A DNA stretch of 64,000 bases from Alphaproteobacteria bacterium (GCA_020638555.1 JACKII010000001.1:1240001-1304000), one strand, 5' to 3'; shown: positions 9,348 through 18,548, counted from the first letter of the stretch. Notes: generated by a model from the letters alone, not told the origin. Numbers and translations: made by a program.

Positions 9348-10499
9348 TTATCCCTTCAACAGATCGGCTTTGACGGCGGCGAAGGCCCAGTCCAGCCAGG
9401 GCAGCAGCGCGGCCACGTCGTCGGGCTCCACCGTGCTGCCGCACCAGATGCGGAGGCCGGGCGGGGCGGCGCGATAGCCGTTGATGTCATAGGCGATGCC
9501 GGCGGCGTCCAGGCGCTTGGCCATCAGACCCGGCACCTCGGCGGCCTTGTCGCCCAGCTCCGGGTCGTTGACCGTCAGGCAGACCGAGGTGCAGGACCGG
9601 GTCGCGGCCAGTTTCGGCAGGAAGGCCGCCCATTGGGTCCGCTCGACCCAGGCCGCGATATGCGCGAGCGACTGTTCGGACCGGGCCTGACAGGCCGGCT
9701 GGCCGCCGATCGCTTCCATCCAGTCGAGCGCGTCCAGCGCATCCTCGACGCAGAGCATGGAGGGCGTGTTCATGGTCTCGCCGCGGAAAATGCCCTCGGT
9801 CAGCTTCGCGCCCTTGGTCAGGCGGAACACTTTCGGCAGCGGCCGCGGCGGCGTGAAGGTTTCCAGCCGCTCCACGGCGCGCGGGCTCAGCACCAGCATG
9901 CCGTGCGCGGCCTCGCCGCCCATGGCCTTCTGCCAGGACCAGGTCACGACATCCAGCTTGTCCCACGGCAGGTCCATGGAGAAGGCGGCCGACGTGGCGT
10001 CGCAAATGGTCAGCCCCTCGCGGTCGGCGGCGATCCAGTCGCCGTTCGGCACGCGCACGCCGGAGGTGGTGCCGTTCCAGACGAACACGGTATCGCGCTT
10101 CGGGTCCACCTGGGCCAGGTCCGGCAGGTCGCCATAGCCGGCCTGCAACACGCGCACGTCGTCCAGATGCAGTTGCTCCTGAATGTCGCCCATCCAGTCC
10201 TTGGAGAAGCTCTCCCAGACCAGCACGTCGACGCCGCGGGCGCCCAGCATGGACCAGAGCGCGATCTCGACCGCGCCGGTGTCGGAGGCGGGGACGATGC
10301 CGATGCGGTAGTCGTCGGGAATGCCCAGAATCGCGCGGGTCTTGTCGATCACCGCGGCCAGCTTGGCCTTGCCGGGACCGGAGCGATGGGACCGGCCGAC
10401 CAGGGCGCCGGCCAGGGCGGACGGGGACCAACCGGGGCGCTTGGCGCAGGGGCCGGAGGAAAAGTTCGGGTTGGCAGGCTTGATCGAAGGCTGCTGCAT
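9348..10499 (-). CDS. serC: Phosphoserine aminotransferase
   Basis: A 383-residue class V PLP-dependent aminotransferase of the alphaproteobacterial SerC type (KPANPNFSSGPCAKRPGW start). The PLP lysine is in TWSWQKAMGGEAAHGMLVLS. It converts 3-phosphohydroxypyruvate and glutamate to O-phosphoserine, and in some bacteria also serves pyridoxal phosphate synthesis. First gene of the serC-serA operon. It is preceded by a promoter-like pair and two abutting hairpins in the leader, suggesting post-transcriptional control. Confidence 0.95.
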   Translation of the reverse strand: MQQPSIKPANPNFSSGPCAKRPGWSPSALAGALVGRSHRSGPGKAKLAAVIDKTRAILGIPDDYRIGIVPASDTGAVEIALWSMLGARGVDVLVWESFSKDWMGDIQEQLHLDDVRVLQAGYGDLPDLAQVDPKRDTVFVWNGTTSGVRVPNGDWIAADREGLTICDATSAAFSMDLPWDKLDVVTWSWQKAMGGEAAHGMLVLSPRAVERLETFTPPRPLPKVFRLTKGAKLTEGIFRGETMNTPSMLCVEDALDALDWMEAIGGQPACQARSEQSLAHIAAWVERTQWAAFLPKLAATRSCTSVCLTVNDPELGDKAAEVPGLMAKRLDAAGIAYDINGYRAAPPGLRIWCGSTVEPDDVAALLPWLDWAFAAVKADLLKG

Positions 10500-10521
10500 A
10501 ATGCCAAACCTTTTTTGGAGG

Positions 10522-10551
10522 GACCGTTCACGGTCACCGCGGTTGCGCGGT
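10522..10551 (-). promoter_or_regulatory. Two stacked hairpins in the serC leader (serC-motif-like)
   Basis: On the minus strand ACCGCG-CAAC-CGCGGT (10551-10536) is followed without a gap by GACCG-TGAA-CGGTC (10535-10522), just before the purine-rich ribosome-binding region of serC. Tandem small hairpins ahead of alphaproteobacterial serC were described as the serC RNA motif. The match is by position and architecture; I could not align it to the family model. Confidence 0.5.
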
Positions 10552-10581
10552 CAGAGAGTTCCGTATCGCGGAATGCGGCGA

Positions 10582-10610
10582 ACCCTAGAAGGGGCTTGCC
10601 GAAATATCAA
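10582..10610 (-). promoter_or_regulatory. Probable serC promoter
   Basis: On the minus strand TTGATA (10610-10605) and TAGGGT (10587-10582) are separated by 17 bases, a reasonable sigma-70 promoter. Transcription from it would give a leader of about 75 bases containing the two hairpins before the serC ATG. Confidence 0.45.
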
Positions 10611-10897
10611 CATGGTGCACCGCAACACCTATGCGGCGGGCCGTAGCAGGACCAAAGGCGCGAGAGCAGGGCGTGATTTGTCGCAGCGATTCCGGGCCAC
10701 CGGATTCGCTGCGGCGGCGCGCATGTCATAGGATGGTGGCGAGGCCCGATCGCAGAGCGGCAAGGGCCTTGCGGTTTCAAGCGGTTGCCGAAGTTATCCC
10801 ACGAGGCGTGCGTTCGTGACGGATCGACTTGCGCGCCGGTGCCGTTTACATCTTCTGCCTTACAAATGGCCCTTTTAGCGTGGCAGTCTCAAACGAC
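10611..10897. other. Intergenic region between the divergent serC and minC genes
   Basis: This holds the upstream side of the serC promoter and must contain the minC promoter. I see no convincing -35/-10 pair for minC, no hairpin with a T-run and no gene-like coding stretch. Confidence 0.4.
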
Positions 10898-11746
10898 ATG
10901 CTGCAGGCGGAACCAACCCGAACGATGGCGTCCAGTCAACCTTTTGCAATCCGCGGTACGAATTTCAACATGGTGGTGCTGCAACTGCGCGACGGTGCGC
11001 CGGATGTGGTGTTGCCGGCGTTGGAGCGGCTGATCCAGCAGTCGCCGGCCTTCCTGCGCGACTCGCCCGTCGTGCTGGGCCTCGACGATTTGAAGGCGGA
11101 GGGGCGACAGCCCGATTTCGCCGGCCTGGCGGAAGGGTTGCGCGGCCTGCGTCTCGTGCCCGTCGGCACCACTGGCGGCTCCGGCATCTTGCGCCAGGCG
11201 GCGGCTGCGGCCGGTCTGGCCCAGCTCAGCAAGGGGCAGCAACTGTTCCGGCCCAAGGGCAATGCCGCCGCAGCGGCCGAGACGCCGCCGCCGGCCGCGC
11301 CGGCCGCGCCGGTTGCGCCGGTCGTGGCGGCCCCGCCTCCGGTTGCTGTCCCGGAGCCCGAGCCCCAACCGACCGCCTTGCCGGCCGCGGAGAGCGAGCC
11401 GTCGGCGGAACCGGGGCAGACCGCCCTTGTCATCACCCAGCCCCTGCGGGCCGGTGCGCGCGTCTATGCCAAGGGCCGCGACGTGATCTGCATCGCCACC
11501 GTCAATCCCGGGGCGGAGATCATCGCCGACGGCCATGTGCACGTCTATGGCACCCTTCGCGGCCGGGCCATTGCCGGGGCTGCCGGCTTTGAGGGGGCGC
11601 GAATTTTCGCACTCAATTTCGATCCGGAACTGGTCTCTATTGCAGGACTCTATCGGGTGCGGGACGATCTCGACCCGGCCATGATCGGCCAGCGTCTTCT
11701 GGTCAGCCTGCAGGGCGACGAGATGCGGTTGACGCCCCTCGGCTGA
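10898..11746 (+). CDS. minC: Septum site-determining protein MinC
   Basis: FtsZ polymerisation inhibitor of the Min system. The N-terminal domain begins at FAIRGTNFNMVVLQLRDG. A long Ala/Pro-rich linker follows (about residues 105-180), then the C-terminal beta-helix domain that binds MinD (VYAKGRDVICIATVNPGAEIIADGHVHVYGTLRGRAIAGAAG). I chose ATG 10898. ATG 10925 is nearly as good, since the conserved domain starts just after it; upstream in-frame starts add only non-conserved residues. The gene is followed by minD and minE. Confidence 0.9.
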   Translation: MLQAEPTRTMASSQPFAIRGTNFNMVVLQLRDGAPDVVLPALERLIQQSPAFLRDSPVVLGLDDLKAEGRQPDFAGLAEGLRGLRLVPVGTTGGSGILRQAAAAAGLAQLSKGQQLFRPKGNAAAAAETPPPAAPAAPVAPVVAAPPPVAVPEPEPQPTALPAAESEPSAEPGQTALVITQPLRAGARVYAKGRDVICIATVNPGAEIIADGHVHVYGTLRGRAIAGAAGFEGARIFALNFDPELVSIAGLYRVRDDLDPAMIGQRLLVSLQGDEMRLTPLG

Positions 11747-11787
11747 CGGATGCCGCAGGATAACGCACGTTGAAGGAGAAAGGCACG

Positions 11788-12603
11788 ATGTCTGAAGTCG
11801 TCGTCGTCACATCGGGCAAAGGCGGGGTCGGCAAGACGACCACCAGCGCGGCCTTGGCCACCGGCCTGGCCATGCGCGGTCACAAGACCGTGGTGGTCGA
11901 TTTCGATGTCGGCCTGCGCAATCTCGACCTGATCATGGGCTGCGAACGCCGGGTGGTGTTCGACATCATCAACGTGATCCAGGGCGAAGCGAACCTGAAG
12001 CAGGCCCTGATCCGCGACAAGCGGGTCGAAAATCTCTGGATCCTCCCCGCCTCCCAGACCCGCGACAAGGATGCCCTGACGCGGGAAGGGGTCGAGGCCA
12101 TCCTGAACGAACTGCGCGAGACCTTCGACTATATCGTCTGCGACAGCCCGGCGGGGATCGAGCGCGGCGCGCATCTGGCGCTGTATTTCGCGGACCGGGC
12201 GATTGTCGTCACCAATCCGGAAGTCTCCAGCGTGCGCGATAGCGACCGCATTCTGGGCGTGCTCGCCAGCCGCTCGAAGCGCGCGGAGGACGGTCTGGAC
12301 CCCGTCAAGGAACACCTTTTGCTGACCCGCTACGACGCGGCCCGAGTCGAGCGCGGCGAGATGCTGAAGGTCGAGGACGTGCAGGATATCCTGGCGATCC
12401 CGCTGCTGGGCATCGTGCCCGAGAGTTCGAGCGTGCTCCAGGCCTCGAACCAGGGCGTGCCGGTCATTCTCGAAGACGCCTCGACCGCCGGGCGCGCCTA
12501 TGCCGACGCGGTCGGCCGCTTTCTGGGCGAGGACATTCCGCACCGTTTCCTGTCGCCCGAGAAAAAGGGCTTGTTCAGCCGCTTGTTCCGAGGTGCCGCA
12601 TGA
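11788..12603 (+). CDS. minD: Septum site-determining ATPase MinD
   Basis: A 271-residue deviant-Walker ParA/MinD ATPase. The N-terminus has SGKGGVGKTTTS (K11 and K16), then FDVGLRNLDLIMGCERRVVFDIINV and CDSPAGIERGAHLAL. The C-terminal KKGLFSRLFRGAA is the amphipathic membrane-targeting helix. MinD binds membrane and ATP, recruits MinC, and is released by MinE. The ATG at 11788 has AAGGAGAAAGG upstream, which is why the shorter start was chosen. Its TGA overlaps the minE ATG (ATGA). Confidence 0.96.
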   Translation: MSEVVVVTSGKGGVGKTTTSAALATGLAMRGHKTVVVDFDVGLRNLDLIMGCERRVVFDIINVIQGEANLKQALIRDKRVENLWILPASQTRDKDALTREGVEAILNELRETFDYIVCDSPAGIERGAHLALYFADRAIVVTNPEVSSVRDSDRILGVLASRSKRAEDGLDPVKEHLLLTRYDAARVERGEMLKVEDVQDILAIPLLGIVPESSSVLQASNQGVPVILEDASTAGRAYADAVGRFLGEDIPHRFLSPEKKGLFSRLFRGAA

Positions 12604-12911
12604 GCCTGCTGGATATCTTCCGCGCCAACAAGCGGGCCAAGCCGTCCGCCGACATGGCCCGCGACCGCCTGCAAATCGTGCTGGCGCACGAACGCATCAG
12701 CCGGGACGGCGACGACTTCCTGCCGCGCCTGCAAAAAGAGCTGATGGATGTGATCGCCCGCTATGTGGCGGTCGACCAGAAGAAGGCGCTGGTGAAGCTC
12801 GACCGGGGCGAAGACGTCTCGACCCTGGAAATCGAGATCGAACTGCCGAGCCCGGATGTGCGCACCCGGCGGACCGAATCCCTGCCGCAACGGGCGGCCT
12901 CGAACGGGTAG
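12600..12911 (+). CDS. minE: Cell division topological specificity factor MinE
   Basis: A 103-residue MinE. The N-terminal membrane-targeting segment (MSLLDIFRANKRAK) is followed by the MinD-activating and dimerisation region (ARDRLQIVLAHERISRDGDDFLPRLQKELMDVIARYVAVD). It stimulates MinD ATPase and drives pole-to-pole oscillation. Overlaps minD by 4 bases, so translation is coupled. Third gene of a standard minCDE operon. Confidence 0.95.
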   Translation: MSLLDIFRANKRAKPSADMARDRLQIVLAHERISRDGDDFLPRLQKELMDVIARYVAVDQKKALVKLDRGEDVSTLEIEIELPSPDVRTRRTESLPQRAASNG

Positions 12912-12965
12912 GGCCCGGCTCGGCCGCGTTCGGCGGCGGCGGCGGCAGGCTATGCCGCTATGCTG

Positions 12966-13928
12966 CTATGCCGCCAGGCCGAGCCCGTCCGTCCCCGCGC
13001 CGCAAATGACGGCCACCACCGTCTCGTCGGCGGCGGGCCGGTGGCGGCCGGTCATGAGTGCGGCCAGGGAGGCGGCGCCCGCCAGTTCCGCCGCGACGCC
13101 GGTCTCGAACCACAGCCATTCGGCCGCCCGGCGCATTTCCTCGTCCGTGACCAGCACCATCCGGTCCACATGGGCGGCGATCAGGTCCAGGTTGATCGGC
13201 ATGGAGCGCCGCGGCGCCAGCGAGCCCGAGGCGGTCTCAATCGCATCCAACGTGACCAACGCCCCGGCCTTCAGGCTCTCATAGAGCGTCGGCGCGCCGG
13301 TGGGCTCGACCCCGACAATGCGGATGCCGGGGCGGATCGCCTTGGCGGCCGCGGCAATGCCGGCGATCAGGCCGCCACCGCCGATGGCCACCACCAGCGT
13401 GTCCGCGTGCGGCACCTGGCGCAGGATTTCCAGGCCCAGCGTGCCCTGGCCGGCGATGACTTCCGGGTCGGCGAACGGGTGCACATAGGCGAGGCCGCGC
13501 GCCTGTTGCGCCGCCAGCGCGGCTTCCTGGGCCTCGTCCCAGACCCGGCCGGTCACCGTCACCTCCGCGCCCCACTGGCGGAGTTTCTGCACCTTGGCCG
13601 CCGGCGTGCTTTCCGGCACGAAAATCGCCGCCGGCACGCCGGCGCTGGCGGCGGCATAGGCGACGGCCAGGCCGTGATTGCCGCCGGACGCCGTCACCAG
13701 GCCGCGCCGGCGGGCGTTCGCGTCGAGGGTGGCGAGCTTGTTGCTGGCGCCGCGCGCCTTGAAGCTGCCGGTGACTTGCAGGCATTCCAGCTTCAGCAGC
13801 AGCCGGCCCGCATCCAGCACCGGCCCGCGCATCGGCTGCGGGTCCAGCACCGGCGTTTCGCGCACCCGGCCCCGGATGCGTTGGGCCGCGGCCTCGATCA
13901 TGGCCAGATCGACGGGATGGTCGCTCAT
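12966..13928 (-). CDS. PLP-dependent threonine/serine dehydratase-like enzyme
   Basis: A 320-residue fold type II PLP enzyme. The PLP lysine is in TGSFKARGASNKL, the asparagine loop is ASGGNHG, and the phosphate cup is GGGGLIAG. There is no C-terminal ACT/regulatory domain, so it resembles catabolic threonine dehydratase or serine racemase/dehydratase, not biosynthetic IlvA. It overlaps the end of ligA by 4 bases (ATGA) and is therefore co-transcribed with it. The precise substrate (Thr, Ser or 3-hydroxyaspartate) cannot be told from sequence. Confidence 0.8.
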   Translation of the reverse strand: MSDHPVDLAMIEAAAQRIRGRVRETPVLDPQPMRGPVLDAGRLLLKLECLQVTGSFKARGASNKLATLDANARRRGLVTASGGNHGLAVAYAAASAGVPAAIFVPESTPAAKVQKLRQWGAEVTVTGRVWDEAQEAALAAQQARGLAYVHPFADPEVIAGQGTLGLEILRQVPHADTLVVAIGGGGLIAGIAAAAKAIRPGIRIVGVEPTGAPTLYESLKAGALVTLDAIETASGSLAPRRSMPINLDLIAAHVDRMVLVTDEEMRRAAEWLWFETGVAAELAGAASLAALMTGRHRPAADETVVAVICGAGTDGLGLAA

Positions 13929-16009
13929 GGTGCGCTGGCCTCCCGCCCGATCAGTGCGAGCCATTCCTCCTCGCTCAGCAGGGCGAGGCCCAGATCGGCG
14001 GCCTTCTTGGCCTTGCTGCCGGCGTCGGCGCCGACCACCACATAGTCGGTCTTTTTCGAGACGCTGCCGGCCACTTTGGCGCCCAGGGATTCCGCCGTGG
14101 CCTTGGCCTCGGCCCTGGTCATGCGTTCCAGCGTGCCGGTGAAGACGACGGTCTTGCCGCTCACCGCCGACTCCTGCACCGCTTCCGGCGCCTCCAGGGT
14201 GACATACCGGGCCAGGTCGGCGATCACGTCCCGGTTGTGCCGTTCCGCGAAAAACGCCAGCAGGTCCGTCGCCATATCCGCGCCCATCTGGTCGATGGCG
14301 ATCAGGTCGGCATAGGCCTCGCTTTCCGGGTCCTGTGCGGCCTCCATCGCCTGCGTCAGCGCCTCCAGCGAGCCATAGTGCCGGGCCAGCAGGCGCGAGG
14401 TCGCCTGGCCGATCTGGCGAATGCCGAGCGCGAACAGGAACCGCTCCAGCGGCCACACCCGCCGGTCCTCGACGGCGGCGAGCAGGTTGTCGACCGACTG
14501 TTCGCCCCAGCGCTCGCGCTGGATCAGATCGGCGCGGCGGTCCTTCAGGCGGAAAATGTCGGCCGGCGAGCGCACGATGCCGTCCGCCCACAATTCCTCG
14601 ATCCGCTTGGTGCCCAATCCCTCGATATCGAAGGCGTTGCGCGAGACGAAATGCTTCAGCCGCTCCACCGCCTGGGCCGGGCAGATCAGGCCGCCGGTGC
14701 AGCGCCGGATCGCCTCGCCCTCCGGCCGCACGGCCTCGCTTTTGCAGACAGGGCAGGTGTGCGGGAATGCGTAGGGCTCCAGACCCTCCGGCCGCTTCTC
14801 CAGCACCACGCGCACCACCTGCGGGATGACGTCGCCGGCGCGCTGGATCACCACCGTGTCGCCGGGGCGGATATCCTTGCGGGCGATTTCGTCCTCGTTG
14901 TGCAGGGTGGCGTTGGTGACGGTGACGCCGCCGACGAACACGGGCGCCAGGCGCGCCACCGGGGTCAGCGCGCCGGTGCGGCCCACCTGGATGTCGATCT
15001 TTTCCAGTTTGGTTTCGGCCTGTTCGGCGGGAAATTTGTGCGCGATGGCCCAGCGCGGCGCGCGGCTGACCTGGCCCAACCGCTCCTGCCAGTCCAGCCG
15101 GTCGACCTTGTAGACAATGCCGTCGATGTCGTGGTCGAGGCGCGGGCGCCGGTCCAGCAGGCTGTCATAGGCCGCCAGCAATTCCTCGGCGCTCTCGCAA
15201 CGCCGCGAATGCTCGTTCACCGGCAGCCCCCAGGCGGCGAGCCGGTCGAGCAGGCCGGTGTGCGTGTCGGCAATCGGCGCCGTGACCTCCCCCAGCGAAT
15301 AGGCGAGGAAGCTCAACTCCCGCTCGGCGGTGATGCTGGGGTCGAGCTGGCGCAGCGAGCCCGAGGCGGCGTTGCGCGGGTTCACGTAGAGCGGCAACTC
15401 CGCCTTGGCCCGGCGCTCGTTCAGGCGGGCGAAGGCGCCGTGGCTCATATAGGCCTCGCCGCGCACCTCCAGCACGTCCGGCGCGCCGTCGATCTCGCCG
15501 GGAATGTCGGCGAGCGTGCGGGCGTTGGCGGTGATGTCCTCGCCCTCGGTGCCGTCGCCGCGGGTGGCGGCCTGCACCAGCCGGCCGCGCTCGTAGCGCA
15601 GCGAGAGCGACAGGCCGTCGATCTTCGGCTCGGCCACCACCGCCAGTTCTTCCGCCTCCGCCAGGCCCAAAAAGCGGCGGATGCGGGCGAGGAAGTCGCG
15701 CACGTCTTCCTCGTCGAAGGCGTTGGCGAGCGACAGCATCGGCCGGGCGTGCCGCACCTTGGCGAAGCCTTCCACCGGCGCCGATCCCACCCGCTCGCTG
15801 GGGCTGTCCGCGCGCTTCAGAGCGGGAAAACGATCCTCGATGGCCTGGTTGCGCAGGCGCAGCGCATCATAGGCCGCATCCTCGATTTCCGGGGCGGAGT
15901 CCGCATAATAGCGCCGGTCGTGATGCGCGATCTCATCGGCCAGCCGGCGCAGTTCCTCCGCGGCTTCGGGCTCGGTCAGGTCCTCGACGGGCTTGCGGTT
16001 GGGGCTCAC
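13925..16009 (-). CDS. ligA: NAD-dependent DNA ligase
   Basis: A 694-residue LigA with all domains in order: Ia NAD-binding domain (DRRYYADSAPEIEDAAYD), adenylation domain with the KIDG lysine at K129 (AEPKIDGLSLSLRYERG), OB fold, four-cysteine zinc finger (CPVCKSE...RRCTGGLICPAQ), helix-hairpin-helix region, and a C-terminal BRCT domain (VSGKTVVFTGTLERMTRAEAKA). Seals nicks in replication and repair. It follows recN and the cupin gene in the usual alphaproteobacterial order downstream of ftsZ-lpxC-bamD. Confidence 0.98.
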   Translation of the reverse strand: MSPNRKPVEDLTEPEAAEELRRLADEIAHHDRRYYADSAPEIEDAAYDALRLRNQAIEDRFPALKRADSPSERVGSAPVEGFAKVRHARPMLSLANAFDEEDVRDFLARIRRFLGLAEAEELAVVAEPKIDGLSLSLRYERGRLVQAATRGDGTEGEDITANARTLADIPGEIDGAPDVLEVRGEAYMSHGAFARLNERRAKAELPLYVNPRNAASGSLRQLDPSITAERELSFLAYSLGEVTAPIADTHTGLLDRLAAWGLPVNEHSRRCESAEELLAAYDSLLDRRPRLDHDIDGIVYKVDRLDWQERLGQVSRAPRWAIAHKFPAEQAETKLEKIDIQVGRTGALTPVARLAPVFVGGVTVTNATLHNEDEIARKDIRPGDTVVIQRAGDVIPQVVRVVLEKRPEGLEPYAFPHTCPVCKSEAVRPEGEAIRRCTGGLICPAQAVERLKHFVSRNAFDIEGLGTKRIEELWADGIVRSPADIFRLKDRRADLIQRERWGEQSVDNLLAAVEDRRVWPLERFLFALGIRQIGQATSRLLARHYGSLEALTQAMEAAQDPESEAYADLIAIDQMGADMATDLLAFFAERHNRDVIADLARYVTLEAPEAVQESAVSGKTVVFTGTLERMTRAEAKATAESLGAKVAGSVSKKTDYVVVGADAGSKAKKAADLGLALLSEEEWLALIGREASAP

Positions 16010-16065
16010 GGGCGGTGCTCTGGCGCTGGGGGAAATTCGCCGTCGTGCGTAGCACAGCCGCCGCC

Positions 16066-16093
16066 GATCAAGCCAGCCCGATCAAGCCAGCCC
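16066..16093. repeat. 14-bp perfect tandem duplication at the 3' end of the cupin gene
   Basis: GATCAAGCCAGCCC occurs twice in immediate succession (16066-16079, 16080-16093). It spans the last codons and the stop of the minus-strand cupin gene, so a second unused stop follows the real one. It probably arose by slippage and has no effect on the protein. Confidence 0.9.
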
Positions 16094-16630
16094 GCTGAGC
16101 TCCCGCACATAGGTTTGCAGCCGGTCGATCTCGTAGTCCTCGCGCGCCAGCGTCTTCGGGTTCCAGAGGCTGCGGCCCTCGCGGTTGACCAGATTGCCGC
16201 CATAGACATGGATCGCCGACGAGCGGGTCGGCAGCGGGTTGTGGATCGCGTGAATGTCGTCGGCACTGAGGCGGCAGATATCGCCGGCGCGCAGCAGCCG
16301 CTCGGCGACCGGCTCGGGCTTGCCGCCGGCATCGCTGAAAAACCGGTTGTGCTCCTGGCCGTCATAGACGCCGATCACCGCCCACATGCAGTGATTGTGG
16401 ATCGGCGAGCGCAGGCCGGGCGGCGTCGCGATCTGCACCACGGTCAGCTCTTCGTCGTTGTAGATCATCCGGTCTTGCAGCGACGGCCCGCGCACCCGCT
16501 GGGCGAACGCGGCATCGAGGCCGGCGGGATCGGCGATGGCGTCTTTCACCAACACTTCGACGGCACCGGCCGGATCGCGGGACCGCAGGGCGGCGCGGCA
16601 ATCGGCAACGAAACGGTCCAGATCGACCAT
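16082..16630 (-). CDS. Cysteine dioxygenase-family cupin protein
   Basis: A 182-residue cupin. Iron ligands are evident as H78-x-H80 (SPIHNHCMWAVIGVYDG) and a later histidine in DDIHAIHNP (H127 or H130), the cysteine dioxygenase / 3-mercaptopropionate dioxygenase arrangement. Such enzymes oxidise a thiol to a sulfinate with O2. ATG 16630 was chosen because AAGGAG stands 8 bases upstream. It lies between recN and ligA on the same strand. Choice between cysteine and other thiols as substrate is open. Confidence 0.75.
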   Translation of the reverse strand: MVDLDRFVADCRAALRSRDPAGAVEVLVKDAIADPAGLDAAFAQRVRGPSLQDRMIYNDEELTVVQIATPPGLRSPIHNHCMWAVIGVYDGQEHNRFFSDAGGKPEPVAERLLRAGDICRLSADDIHAIHNPLPTRSSAIHVYGGNLVNREGRSLWNPKTLAREDYEIDRLQTYVRELSGLA

Positions 16631-16725
16631 GGCGGAGTCTCCTTCCTGTGCAACCGATAGTCTCGCCGGCGGGCGGGGGTAGCGCAAGCCCGGTCTGTGT
16701 TCCCCGGCCGGCGCGGCGCGCCCGT

Positions 16726-16841
16726 GTTCCCCGGACGGTGCGGAGCGCCGATCCGGGGCCGCTCGCGGCGTGCGAACACGGACGGCGGCGGTGTTCGAAT
16801 GCAGACGCCGGTCCCGGCCCGCCGCTCCGCAGCGGCCGGGA
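16726..16841. repeat. Interspersed intergenic repeat, copy 2 (double hairpin)
   Basis: Second copy of the element at 6363-6479. The opening block beginning GTTCCCCGGACGGTGCGGAG is the same for about 40 bases, with one change soon after, and the closing TCCCGGCC (16812) / GGCCGGGA (16834) hairpin is kept. A further partial repeat of its start stands just before it at about 16699. It ends next to the recN stop. Confidence 0.65.
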
Positions 16842-16842
16842 T

Positions 16843-18534
16843 TCAGGCGGCGGTTCCGCGGCGGCCGGGATGCAGCAGGCGCAGGGCCGCGGCCCTCGCT
16901 TCCTCGGTCACCGTCTCGCCCGCCAGCATGCGGGCGATTTCCTCATGCCGGTCGGAGTCGGCCAGCCGGTCGACCTGGGTGCGGCTGCGGCCGTCCTGCT
17001 CCGCCTTGCGCACATGGAGGTGATGGCGGCCGCGCGCGGCCACCTGGGGCGAGTGGGTGACCACCAGCACCTGAACCTCCTCGCCCAGGCGGGCCAGGCG
17101 CTCGCCGACGGCGGCGGCGGTGGCGCCGCCGATGCCGGCATCGACCTCGTCGAATACCAAGGTGCCGACCGGGTCGGCGGCGGCCAGCACGACCTTCAGC
17201 GCCAGCAGGAAGCGGGCGCGCTCGCCGCCGGAGGCGATGCGCTCGATCGGGCCGAAGGGCATGCCCGGATTGGTGCGGACGGCAAACCGCACCCGGTCGC
17301 GGCCGTGCGTGCTCCACTGTTCCGGCGCCAGATCTTCGATATCGGTGCGGAAGGCGGCCTTTTCGAGCCTGAGCGGCGCCAGTTCGCCGGCAACGGCGGC
17401 GTCCAGCCGGCCGGCCGCCTCGCGACGGGCGTCGGAGAGAGCCGCGGCGCGGGCTTCGAACGCAGCGCGGGCCGCGGCGGCGGCCTGTTCGGCCTCGGCC
17501 AGGGCCTGGTCGGCCCGCTCCAGGGCCTCCAGATTGGCCGCCAGTTGCGCCTGCACCGCCGCCAACTGGTCCGGCTCGCAGCGGTGCTTGCGGGCCAGGT
17601 CGCGCAGGGCGAACAGCCGGGTTTCCACCGCATCCAGGCGCGAGCCGTCCAGGTCGACCCCGTGCGCCAGTTCGTCGATGGCGTTCAGCGCCTCGTCGAA
17701 TTCGATGGCCGCCCGGTCCAGGGCTTGCAGCGCCGGGTCGAACCGGTCGCCCACCTTGTCGGCCGAGCGCTCCAGCGCCCGCATGGCCGCGCGCAGGGCG
17801 TTGGCGACGTCGGTCTTGCCGGAAACGGCGCCGCGGGCGCCCTGAATGGCCTCCAGAATGCGTTCCTGGGCTTGCAGGAAGCGCCGTTCCTCCGCCAGCT
17901 TGCTGGCCTCGTCCGCTTCGGGGCCAAGCTTGTCGAGTTCCTCCAGGGCGTGGCGCAGCCAGTCGGCATCGCCGTGCGAGGCGGCCAGCGCCGCCTGCTG
18001 GTCCTGCCACGCCTTGACCTGCGCCTGCCAGTCGCGCCAGGCGGCGGCAACGGCGCCGCTCTCCGCCTCCAGGCCGCCGAAGGCGTCCAGCAGGTCGCGA
18101 TGGCCGGCGGGGTCGGTGAGGCCGCCGGAGTCGAACTGGCCCTGCACCTCCACCAGCCGCTCGCCGATCCGGCGCAGCAGGCCGGCCGACACGGGCTGGT
18201 CGTTGACGAAGGCGCGGCTGCGGCCCTCGGCGGACAGCACGCGGCGCAGCACCAGCCGGTCCTCGCCGGGCTCCAGTTCCACGCCGGTCTCGGCCAGCAG
18301 CGGCTCCACCAGCGCCAGCGCCCGGTCGCCGAACACCGCGGTGACGATGGCGCGGTCGGCCCCCGCCTGCACCAGGCCCGCATCGGCGCGGGCACCCAGT
18401 ACCAGGCCCAGGGAATCGAGCAGGATGGACTTGCCGGCGCCGGTCTCGCCGGTCAGCACGCCCAGCCCGTCGGCAAAATCGAGGGTCAGATCGTCGATCA
18501 ACGCGATCCGCTTGATGGCCAGCTGTCGCAGCAT
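16843..18534 (-). CDS. recN: DNA repair protein RecN
   Basis: A 563-residue SMC-like ATPase. It has an N-terminal half with Walker A GETGAGKS after MLRQLAIKRIALIDDLTLDF, a long coiled-coil middle, and a C-terminal half with the signature IASGGERARFLLALK and Walker B LVFDEVDAGIGG. Acts in recombinational double-strand-break repair. The start at 18534 is where family homology begins; longer in-frame extensions run into bamD. It follows bamD by 14 bases. Confidence 0.96.
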   Translation of the reverse strand: MLRQLAIKRIALIDDLTLDFADGLGVLTGETGAGKSILLDSLGLVLGARADAGLVQAGADRAIVTAVFGDRALALVEPLLAETGVELEPGEDRLVLRRVLSAEGRSRAFVNDQPVSAGLLRRIGERLVEVQGQFDSGGLTDPAGHRDLLDAFGGLEAESGAVAAAWRDWQAQVKAWQDQQAALAASHGDADWLRHALEELDKLGPEADEASKLAEERRFLQAQERILEAIQGARGAVSGKTDVANALRAAMRALERSADKVGDRFDPALQALDRAAIEFDEALNAIDELAHGVDLDGSRLDAVETRLFALRDLARKHRCEPDQLAAVQAQLAANLEALERADQALAEAEQAAAAARAAFEARAAALSDARREAAGRLDAAVAGELAPLRLEKAAFRTDIEDLAPEQWSTHGRDRVRFAVRTNPGMPFGPIERIASGGERARFLLALKVVLAAADPVGTLVFDEVDAGIGGATAAAVGERLARLGEEVQVLVVTHSPQVAARGRHHLHVRKAEQDGRSRTQVDRLADSDRHEEIARMLAGETVTEEARAAALRLLHPGRRGTAA

Positions 18535-18548
18535 GGCCGCCCGACCGC

